From the NCBI GenBank assembly GCA_036897625.1, contig JAYMTA010000395.1, forward strand, positions 1-29,959: a stretch of 29,959 bases of DNA. The letters are read 5' to 3'. The DNA comes from Pelargonium cotyledonis. Taxonomy: Eukaryota; Streptophyta; Magnoliopsida; Geraniales; Geraniaceae. Shown in pieces: positions 9,722-18,872 of this stretch (its first letter is position 1; each line of letters begins with the position of its first letter). Made by a program: the position numbers and the translations under genes. The notes beneath the pieces were generated by a model that saw only the letters and a list, made by a program, of their open reading frames with translations, ran no database searches and had not been told where the DNA came from.

Positions 9722-11471
9722 GGCGTTTTCAGCTACCTCTCTGGTTCTTTCTCTGGCTAATCACCACTTTTATTACTCCATTAAATAAAAGAAAAACTGG
9801 CATTTTAAGAATATAATTTTGTTGAAGCTGGACATATGATCTAAGTAACAAAATCTTATCTTTTGATATAAGTAGTTTGTGTAATATGCAAGATATTATA
9901 TTAGGATGGCTAATATTATTTGGGTATAATTTATGTATTAAAAAATGTCTAAGAAGTTAATGTAGAAATCGAATTGTTTTTTATCCTAAACTTTAGATAG
10001 TTTTATTTAAGTACATAGTAGGACAATATATGTCAATTGTCATTCCAATTGATCCCGATTACCACAGTCATGATTTAATGGATCGAATAGTATGTAAGTT
10101 TATGTATCTATTTTGACTTGGTCAACTCGGGTGCACTAAATATGTTTTCGTCTTGTCAATATGTTACGAAATTTTACTAAAAGTTAGTCCTAAGTCCAAT
10201 CTTTCAATTGTTCGGTTTTTGGATCTCGAACATGTGACATGTGTGAGACAACAAACCAAAAATGGAGATCGCATATGTGTTCTCAGACACAATTTTTTTT
10301 AGCGTGAGAGTAAAATTTTGATTGGAAATTTAAAATTAAAAAACTATAGAGAATTATAGAGATGGAAAGTAGGAAGAGAAACAACGAAATGCAATTGGTA
10401 ATGGTAGCGATCCTCTTCTCATCAATGTGTGATTAATTAGTGGCAAGGTCTATTTCGAGCCCACTTGTGATTTGGGCTTTCACAACCCTAGCACGCTGAC
10501 GCGGTGTGCGGGTGTCCGTAAAGTTCGAGAGTTCTTATATGTTATTTGTGTGTCGAGGAGACTATCAACGTTCTTAGAAGTCTCTGACATTTGATGTAAC
10601 ATCCTAAGGTTTCAGAAAGAATAGATCGTCATGATATTTGTCAACGATACGAGGAACCCCGAGATGGCTCGAGGATGTGATTTTAACTTTTAATAATGTT
10701 TTCATGTTTATTGATTTGTTCCGGACTCTTGAAAGTGCCTTGACGCGGGTAAAAGGCAAAACAGACAGCAACCCAAGTAATATCGCGACACAGTGTGGCT
10801 ATGGCCCATACTTGTGTTGCAACACTTGTAGGGGTAATTTTATTACTTTGATTTCCTTGCAAGAGTTGCATAGATTTGCCAAATGAAAATTCTGAGAATT
10901 GTTAGAAAATTCAGTTACCCAGATGAATTTTTGCTGAAGACTATTGACTAGTGACAGTTGAACAGAGAAGCTGAAGTCACCAATTCAAATCCAAAACTGT
11001 GGGGCCTTAAAAGAGCAAGAGGAACAGCATGCATGTCACCATTCTACGAGGTCTTTCATAAAAAGGGACTGAAAAACTTTGAACATTTTTGTTCTGTTCT
11101 ATCAACTCAAAGGAATTGATTGCCAATTGAGAAATCAATAGACTGCAAATGCTGAAAACAACTGGAGCTAAACAATTACAATCAAAGTAAAGCAATAGGC
11201 CTCTGATTAAATGGCATAAAAGGCTCAATCCTGCACTCAGAAAAATGTTATGGTAACTCCTCAACTGAATGCATGCAGAAATGAGCATGATTTAGCCATA
11301 AAATAAAATCCATTCTCAATCTGGTTACTAATACAACACAAGAAAATAAGAAATCTGAAAACACAAAAGTAATTTAGATAAGATCCTCATATATCCTCAA
11401 GTCCACTTGTTCTTCAATGTGATAAAAAGAACCACACCAAGGTGCAAAACACAAGACAAACATCCTTTCCT
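9722..11471. other. Intergenic region with no recognisable gene
   Basis: This lies between the SAC3C start and the NACA stop. The first 100-200 bases should hold the SAC3C promoter, but no clear TATA box was found. The middle (10440-10900) is slightly more GC-rich and has an 82-codon plus-strand frame without any family signature. The final 150 bases are probably the NACA 3' UTR. Confidence 0.4.
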
Positions 11472-13360
11472 TTAGTTGGTAAGCTCCATGATTGCTGAAA
11501 CTATGTCCCCATCAGCACTCTTCAATGCTTTCACAGCCTTCGCCCTGGATACTCCTGCCTGAGTCATCACCAATTCAATGTCCTTAGGCTCTACCCCACT
11601 CTCGTCCACATCTTCGTCGTCCTGAGCTACTGCTGATGATTCAGGTTTGGAGATCATATGACTGAGATCAGGGGCCTTAAACTGCTCTGCAGCCTGGGTC
11701 TGCAGTTGTGAACTCAAGTCCTCAATCTTTGCCTCACCAAAGATGACATATGTGTCAGATGCTGGGCTCTTGAAAACATCTGGTTTGGAGATGACAAACA
11801 ATATCTGTTTCAAGTGGTAACCACAAAAGGGATTAGCAACAAAGACAGCATAAATATTGGACTTTGAAAATAGAGAATAGCAATCAACAGAAGAGAACCA
11901 ACATTCTTGCTTTTCTTGACGGTAACCCGGCTAACACCTAGGATAGGTTTCATCCCAAGCTTCAGCATTGCTTTACGACTCTTCTTCTCACTTCTACTCT
12001 GTTTTGACCTACCAGATCCATCTTGGTGTCCTGCAGACACAACATAAAGGATGAAATCCTAATCCCTCATAGGATTATGCAAGCACAGCATATATTACCT
12101 TGTGATTATTCATGAAGAAAGCACAACTTAATATATATATATAATCCTATTACAAATGCATGTTTATTTTATAATTCCAACACATAGATATTACTTGAAA
12201 ACATATACTTCTTCTTACAGTATAATGAGGCTACACATTTAATAAAGTTATCTTAAAAAAGAAGCATTAAAACATAGCTCACCTTCATCATCATCATTGT
12301 CATCATCATCCTCGTCATCGTCATCCTCATCATCTTCAACAACGGGCTCATCAGACTGAAAATGAGAAAAAAACAAGGAAAGATGTCACTTATAGTTCTA
12401 TTATTCAATAGCAAACATGTGAAATATAATATTAGCTTTCTAATGTCTCAAGCGACCAGATTGAATGGTTTAAATTTTGTTAAAAGCTAATCCATGAAGA
12501 ATATGATACATGTTGAGTCTAAATGGGCAAATAGTCAAGACCAACCCAATAATTGTCACATCAACCCAACAGTAAAATTGGCACTAATTTCAAAATATCG
12601 CACCAATATAATAATTTCCAGGTACAAATTCTAAACATACCAAAGGGAATGATTCTATTCAAATAAATTATTCAATCAGAAAACTAAAGGGACTCTGTTA
12701 ATACATAAACTTGAGGCGAACACGGACAATCACACAAATCATACATTAGACCAGTACACTTCCATCATCAATTCAAAGATATCATTTTTATCAATATCAA
12801 AGGACCAGAACTATTTACTCTTCAAAGCTCCCAACATGTTTATAGTAATCATGCCATCCACTTAAACCAATGTGCTACAATTTATATGCAACTACAAGTT
12901 TGATCTAAAATGATAAAAAGGACACGAAAAAATAAAGGACAGCATATAAGGGAACTTCCTGAGACAATAAACTAGCTAATTCATATTTTTTTACAAACTA
13001 AACACATATGGGTTTCAAAATTCCCAAGTCTACAACTTATAAAAATTACACCTTTTTGCTCCCCATTTTCTCCAAATATCTGAGGAATCAAACAGATTCA
13101 CTATTTGTGCACAAATGACCAGTAAATCAATCAAATGATATTTATATATCAATACGATTCAATAACAGCTAACCGATAAACCGATGTGATTTTAAAACAA
13201 CGACAGCATCCAAAAAACACAACATGATAGAAGAAACAGTTGGTAACATGAACTGGACTTGGGATCCATAGGTGGTAAATATAAAGGAGATGAACATTAC
13301 GTTGATCTTTTGCTCTTCGAGCTGAGCAGCGAGAACCACTTCCTCTGTCTGGGCCGTCAT
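11472..13360 (-). CDS. NACA: Nascent polypeptide-associated complex subunit alpha-like protein, 4 exons
   Basis: Exons are 13360-13301, 12355-12283, 12030-11903 and 11804-11472, giving 197 residues, normal for plant NACA. NACA binds nascent chains at the ribosome as a dimer with the beta subunit (BTF3). Exon 2 encodes a run made mostly of Asp and Glu (residues 21-44). Residues 55-70 are a basic ribosome-binding-type stretch ([19 protein letters not shown]). Residues 70-125 form the NAC domain with [20 protein letters not shown] and [14 protein letters not shown]. Residues 157-197 form the C-terminal UBA-like domain ending IMELTN. The donor of exon 3 is weak (AAT/GTTGGT), but it is the only one that keeps the conserved SKN-ILFV junction. 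The start is the ATG of MTAQTEE; the acidic N-terminus fits plant homologues. Confidence 0.95.
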
Positions 13361-13426
13361 GGTTGATGGGTTTGCGGACGAAGAAATCGGAAGTAAGAGA
13401 GAGAGAGACTGTGTCTGCAAATGCAA

Positions 13427-13482
13427 AAACCCTAAAAACCCAAAAATTGACTCCTGATGAAACAGCTGCGCGGCTTTTATAG
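13427..13482 (-). promoter_or_regulatory. NACA promoter: telo-box and TATA box
   Basis: On the minus strand a TATA box (CTATAAAAG, 13474-13482) lies about 40 bp upstream of a telo-box (TTAGGGTTT, plus-strand AAACCCTAA at 13427-13435). The telo-box is followed by a CT-rich leader. Telo-boxes are common near the start sites of plant translation-machinery genes, which matches the NACA role. The start site itself is inferred. Confidence 0.6.
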
Positions 13483-13850
13483 TACGGTGGAATCTTGCAA
13501 AATTACGAAATTGACACCGCTGCTCTCTTCTGAATCGAGTTTTGGTTAAAGGCCTGTTTGGTAACTAGCACCCAAACTATAATCGGGTAAATGAGATACG
13601 AGGTAAAAGATGGAGAAGTCTGTAAGAAATTTGAGTTGTATTTGTTAAAATGTGTTGTAAAATGAGGCGTCGAGAGTAATTGTGATTGGTAAATTTTGTT
13701 GTAAAAGTTATTATATTATCATGAAATGGGAATATACTCTTATGGTTGAATTAATAGTATTTTTTAAGAGAAAATAGTGAATATTATTAACCATTTAAAT
13801 CAACATATAACATATATGAAATCGGATAGGACAATGAGAACCAATCAATA
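13483..13850. other. NACA upstream region with 'GGCCTGTTTGGTAA' transposon-like motif
   Basis: GGCCTGTTTGGTAA at about 13551-13564 resembles ends of plant hAT-type miniature elements, and a near match (GGCCTTGTTTGGTAA) occurs near 4466. I found no inverted partner for either, so no element boundaries are called. Nothing coding was seen. Confidence 0.25.
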
Positions 13851-13854
13851 GGAC

Positions 13855-14100
13855 TTGATACATACCCGAATGATCCGGCAAGACAACGAGCAATCTATAT
13901 GCCGATCTCCTAGCATACTCAAACTCGACACTAACAGAATAATAAGCTAAAGTTATAATATTTTCATTGATAACTCCTGGTGCACTGGAATCATTCCATA
14001 TAGTTTATAATGCCTGGATCACTCGACGAGCATCAAACTCCACAATAATATGACCATAGCCTCTATCAATAACCCAACCAAGCCTTCCTTGATTGCAAGT
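13855..14100 (-). pseudogene. Decayed RNase H-like (RVT_3-type) retroelement fragment
   Basis: On the minus strand, conceptual fragments in shifting frames read LAIKEGL (near 14077-14097), then IIVEFDARRVIQAL, an in-frame stop, and IWNDSSAPGVINENI followed by FEYARRSAYRL. Order and spacing match the RNase H-like domain common in plant LINE-derived proteins (EALAIKEGL-like, then VESD-like, then FVRRSAN-like). At least one frameshift and one stop make it non-functional. The neighbouring reverse transcriptase was not found. Confidence 0.55.
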
Positions 14101-15250
14101 CTACAATCATTAGATTAGTACTCTATTTACCAATATTGGTCGACTTATTCAACATATCAGTCGACCAACACTTTTTTTGAGTTTACCAATTCATATTATT
14201 GGTTGATCAATTTCTTCCTTTCCATACTCTTATACAGATACCTGAGCCTCATTTTGCAAATACAACATATCTCATCCTTTTGTTCGGCTAGTAGTGCAAG
14301 AAGTAGAACGTGATTACCACACAACATATTTTCTCATGCATCCTAAATGTAATTGCTAAATGAGGCAAAATGAGTCTCTTTGGAGTCCCCAAATAAGTCC
14401 CAAAAGATAGCAAGATATTTCAGTCAAGTGATAATTGGCGGGTGAGACTTAATCAAGACTCAAGACATAAGATAAATGATTTCTACCAAGCGTTACGCGC
14501 CGACAAATTCGTTAGAACAAGTTTGTATATTACGGAGTAACTCATAAAGTGTGTTTACCTCGTTGATATGACTAGGTATTAGCCACTAAAACTCGGGTGA
14601 AATTCCCTTTTCTATTTTTAAAATACAAAATTTATATTTATTGTGAACATGCGTACAAAAACAAATAACAATGGAGTATTTGAAAGAAAAATATATATAA
14701 TTGCACTCACTTAATTTTAGATGATAAAATAGAATTAAATGTTTTAAGATATTTCCGTTGAAAATTTAGAGTCACGCTGTTATCATTTTTGCTTAATATA
14801 ATCATCTGGCAAATGATTTTTTAAAATATAATATGTGTGACATGTTTTAGCCAGAGATGTTAAGTCAATATCGATCGATCAGTTATACGCATCACGTCAT
14901 TTAATTTTTGTTTAGTCAGTAAGTGTACAAAGTAGGTGACTTATGTTTTAATTAAATCATCACGTTCAATTTCAAATTTAGAAGAGCAAGTAAAGGGGCT
15001 CAAACTCAATATTTTAAAAAAAAAAAAAAAAATTGCAAAACGCTTAAATCAATATATATATTTTTAAGAATAAATTTAACTATACGAATAAGTTGCAAAT
15101 TATCTTATTTCTGATGACGTGTCTTTTCAGGAGAGGACAGTCAGGTAGTCTTCACCCACGGGCTGTGTACTGTAGCAGATGACTGCAGGAGCGCACTTTC
15201 CTGTTACGCGCGTGTTTGGATTTCGAGAAAGTGGGTTCGAGAAAATCTTA
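14101..15250. other. Intergenic region with a small inverted repeat
   Basis: No coding domain was recognised. It contains a perfect 10-bp inverted repeat with a 13-base loop (14136-14168) and a long A-run at 15016-15031. The last part is likely the distal promoter of the Myb/SANT-like gene. Confidence 0.35.
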
Positions 15251-15253
15251 ACT

Positions 15254-15274
15254 TTTTTCTCGAGAAAAACCCTA
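15254..15274 (+). promoter_or_regulatory. Palindrome overlapping a telo-box upstream of the Myb/SANT-like gene
   Basis: TTTTTCTCGAGAAAAA (15254-15269) is a perfect 16-bp palindrome. It runs directly into AAACCCTA (15267-15274), a telo-box. The position, just before the probable leader exon, suggests a core-promoter-proximal element; this is inference from position and motif. Confidence 0.45.
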
Positions 15275-15279
15275 CCCTA

Positions 15280-15436
15280 ACCACTCCCAGAATGAACTGT
15301 CACATTTCTCTTCCCTCATCGCCCTGACGCAGTCGCTGCGTCTCCCGGCGTTCAGATGCAGCTGCAATCGGCGATCTGACCGACGAGAGATTGACCTCAC
15401 GCCAGAGATCGGATTTCCCTCTTCTGATTGACTCGG
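15280..15436 (+). other. Probable non-coding leader exon (5' UTR) of the Myb/SANT-like gene, with two short upstream ORFs
   Basis: A GC-richer, CT-rich stretch ends in a good donor (ACTCGG/GTATCG, exon end 15436), and the coding exon at 17858 begins with a strong acceptor. Two complete uORFs lie inside: 15292-15327 (11 codons plus stop) and 15356-15379 (7 codons plus stop). The frame joined to the main ATG is open from 15328 but has no ATG. The transcription start is inferred and could exclude the first uORF. Confidence 0.5.
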
Positions 15437-16514
15437 GTATCGCCACATCTTCCTCTCTCTCCGTACACATGAAATTGATACATAACAATTTAAGTATTTA
15501 TACAAGTATATGCAATTGTGTATGCAAGTTCAGTCTTTGTGCATGTAGTTTAAATCAGTATGATAATTAAGCTCTTCTTACTGTTGATTTGTTTCCTACT
15601 GAGTGGAATTGTTTAAAGCTCTCTAACTTCAATGTATCTGATTTAGGGATGCTATTATGTTCAGTGCATTGCGTTTTTTTTTTCAGTGTTTGAACTTTGA
15701 AGTGAGTGCTTGATATTTTATGAAACTGAGATCTCTATAGTCAAATGTGGTTCAAGGCATAGTAGCATTATCATCTCGTAATGCCAACTTTTCGTTTTAT
15801 TGATTCAATCGAATTCTATGAGCTCTATTTTGGGCTGTTATTATATTTTATCCGACCTTGAGAATGGATTATTCGATTTGAATCCTATTTAGGGCAGTAA
15901 GAAGTGCAGTGGCATTTGGTGCACTTCTTATTCTGGTTCGCAGCATTATGCATTTCCGCGTTGAATTTTGGTTGAAATCGAAGTTTTTTTTTTCGGGGGG
16001 GTGTGATTTGGTAATGTTTAATCAGTTTTTATTTGTTCTGTGTTGACCTCTTCTGATGGTGGCCTTACCATTATAGGGTCTGGACTCTTCTATTTGAATG
16101 CTTTTCGTAGCAGTAAGAGCTACATAGTCAATGTTGTAGGGGAGATAAGTAAAGATATCTAAACTTCGAATATTTCCTCCTTTATGTTTTGGGAGGAATG
16201 ATACACCAAACCATTCCACCATTAGTCTCAGCTATTGTTGAATTGGGGAATTGGTAAATGTTCTTATGGGAGGGTTGGGTGAGGGGTGGCCATGGAAGTG
16301 GATGCATTGACCCACTAGTTTTGTGTTTCTTTTGGCTGTTGAAAAAGTGAATATAGCAATTCCTTTCTTTGCTCTATACTTGGTTCTGAAAATTTTATAG
16401 AGCATCAGAATCTTCATTTTGTTGAATTAAATACATACTACCCCTTCTTTAGTTACAAATAGTTGAACTACATCTGGTGTGAAAAATAATGCCTTTACAA
16501 GATCAATTGATAGT

Positions 16515-16685
16515 CCCCAAGGGAGAGCCCAATGGTTCAAAAATTACACCTCTCTAGTAGAGGTCGTGGATTCAAATTTTGTTGGTTAAATGGGGTGGGG
16601 TTATGAAAAACGGGATAGCTACCCTTTGTAGTGCAACTCAGCCCATTGGGCCTAATTAAAAGAAAAAGAAGAAAGAAACAAGATA
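16515..16685 (+). mobile_element. tRNA-derived SINE, copy 2 (in the leader intron)
   Basis: The same block order as at 36-197: CAATGGTTCAAAAATTACAC, the B-box region GTGGATTCAAATT, GGGGTGGGG, GGGATAGCTACC, TGTAGTGCAACTCA and an A-rich tail. It is flanked by a near-perfect 10-bp target-site duplication, AATTGATAGT (16505-16514) and AACTGATAGT (16686-16695), which fixes both borders. Confidence 0.8.
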
Positions 16686-17604
16686 AACTGATAGTGTTAG
16701 ATTTTGTCACTTTATGGGCTTTAGCATTTCACACTGTTGTGTTTCGTAGCTAAATGCTGAAATGCTTGCTTTGATAAACCATTCAAGTGTAATTGATTGT
16801 TTGTGGTCTTCTTTGGTTGGGAATAATGACTTATAGTTGGAGTGGGATTCCATTCATGAATGAACGAAAATGCAATGGTAATGGCATTGCTATCGTATTT
16901 TCTTTAGTTCACAAATAGAAGGATCACATGATAATGATGCACATCTTCTGCATCTCAACTGAATTTTGTAGCTTAGTAATTCTTAAGGCAGTCTTTGACA
17001 ATAATTTTTTCCCTACTGTTTCTCCGAAAGCTATCAGAGAATGTGGTATTCATATTGCAGGATTGCATTATGAATTCTAACTACTATTTTATTAGATACT
17101 TTTTCCCTGTTTTGGAGCCCTACATGTTTTACTTGACGACTTGTTCATATATTCTGTTTCAATTATTAGTTGGAATCTCAATTGGTTGTGATAATTGGTT
17201 TCTTCACTACTTATGCTTCTTATCATCCATTATTTCTTCCCACTTTCACTTGGAAAGTCATTTTTATTTTCCATTATTTAGGATCCAATCCTGCACATTT
17301 GGTCTTGATTAAATTTGAGTTTGCATTTATTTGTGTTTAGTGTATTTACTTCTTCTTCTTCTTCTTTTTTTTTTCTTTTCTGAAATTAACTTGGATGTTG
17401 TTACCATTTCAGAACGTTATGCTGTACATGTAAATTGTATAGGTTTGCGGTCTTAAAACTCTTTATTTTGAACAGCGCAGCCACACTAAATATATGATTC
17501 TAAATGCCACTAGATAAGTATTGGTTTTTATGCGTTTTTACTAATTAAGTAATGCTTCCATGGTGAGTGTGGATAAAATTTGAGCGATTCCTGATTGCAT
17601 ATTT

Positions 17605-17786
17605 ACTATTGTTTTAAAAAGAAGATACTCAATGGACCGAGCTTCACAATAGGGAATAGCTCTCCCCTTTTCCCATAATCCCTCTCCACCCCACTCAATG
17701 GAACTTGAACCGTCAACCTATCCCAGAGAAGTTAGTGTCATGAACCATTGAGTCATCCCCTAGGGGACAAAAAATCTTGGACTAAA
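17605..17786 (-). mobile_element. tRNA-derived SINE, copy 3 (inverted, same intron)
   Basis: In reverse orientation it reads CTCAATGGTTCATGACAC, ACGGTTCAAGTTCC (B box), GAGTGGGGTGGAGAGGG, GGGGAGAGCTATTCCC, TTGTGAAGCTCGG and an A-rich tail. A perfect 14-bp target-site duplication, CTGATTGCATATTT, sits at 17591-17604 and 17787-17800. Its head lies only about 70 bp from the acceptor of the leader intron. Confidence 0.85.
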
Positions 17787-17859
17787 CTGATTGCATATTT
17801 GTGTTACTACTTGGGTGATGACATGTCAATTTTGCCTTATCTTTTTTCTTGTTTCAGGA

Positions 17860-18872
17860 ATGGACCACTATGACTTGAAAGCACAGAGGGGGAAGATGAA
17901 ACATAAAGGAAGAAATGTTGTATGGTCAATTGCAATGGACAAGTGTCTAATTGAAGCTCTAGCTGTTCAAGCTAGAAATGGGAACAAAATTGATAAATGC
18001 TTCAATGAAAATGCATACACTGCAGCTTGTTTGGCTGTGAACAACCGCTTTCATCTGAACTTGAATAACCAAAAAATTGTTAATCGTCTCAAGACAATTA
18101 AGAAACGGTACAAGACAATGAGGGATATGCTAAATCAAAACGGGTTCTGGTGGAATCAAAATACAAAGATGATTGAATGTGACAATGATGATATTTGGAA
18201 GAAATACATTGCAGTAAGTCTTGTTATACTATTGGTTTCTCTTGTATTTTGTTTATTATTGTTTGTGCTATCTAAAATCAGCATCCCAAATATATGGAAT
18301 AGGCCCACCCTGATGCAAGAGGATTTCGAGGGAAGCAGATTGAGATGTACGATGAGCTAAAAATTGTTTGTGGAAATTATCAAGCCCCGACACGCTGGTC
18401 TAGGATGAAAGACGGTAGCCATCCAAGTGAGGTTAAGAATTTCGAAGAAGATTCAGCTTCATTTGTTTCACCAAGTTTTGAAGACACAAGTGATACAGAC
18501 GGAACAGAGTCATATACAGGACCACCTGATCCCGTTCCAGAGGATAGTCAAGAGCTTCCTGGTGTCCAACCTATCAGACAAGTTCCTAAACGGCCTCGTA
18601 ACTCAGAAGCTCTGCAGGATGCAATGTTGTCTGTGGCATCGAGCATTCGACACTTGGCTGATGCCATGGAGCAAAGTAAAATCCCAATCAACGCCCCAGA
18701 ACTACTAGAGGCAGTGATGGAAATTGATGGCTTGGATGAGGGAAAACAGATGTACGCTTTTGAGTATTTGAATGCCGACCCTGTCAAAGCCCGAGCATTC
18801 ATGACATACAATACTCGAATGCGGAGGATATATTTGTTTCGACAGTTCTGGTGGTGGAGGCAAGTCAGGTAA
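17860..18872 (+). CDS. Myb/SANT-like DNA-binding domain protein (Myb_DNA-bind_3 type), 2 coding exons
   Basis: Coding exons are 17860-18213 and 18303-18872 (GT-AG, phase 0), giving 307 residues. Residues 20-115 form the three-helix Myb/SANT-like domain: VVWSIAMDKCLIEAL, then NRFHLNLNNQKIVNRLKTIK with KKRYKTMRDML, then GFWWNQNTKMIECDNDDIWKKYI. Residues 119-143 continue HPDARGFRGKQIEMYDEL, a conserved extension. The middle (150-205) is acidic and Ser/Pro-rich. Residues 210-300 carry the C-terminal conserved block (AMLSVASSIRHLADAME, then FMTYNTRMRRIYLFRQFWW). This plant family (L10-interacting MYB or At2g29880-like) is related to the DNA-binding partner of PIF/Harbinger transposons, so it is nuclear and either domesticated or transposon-derived. 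The ATG at 17860 lies two bases after the splice acceptor and no upstream in-frame ATG exists. Confidence 0.88.

Noticed and set aside
10638..10886. 82-codon plus-strand frame
   Set aside because: No family signature; it overlaps an open frame on the other strand.
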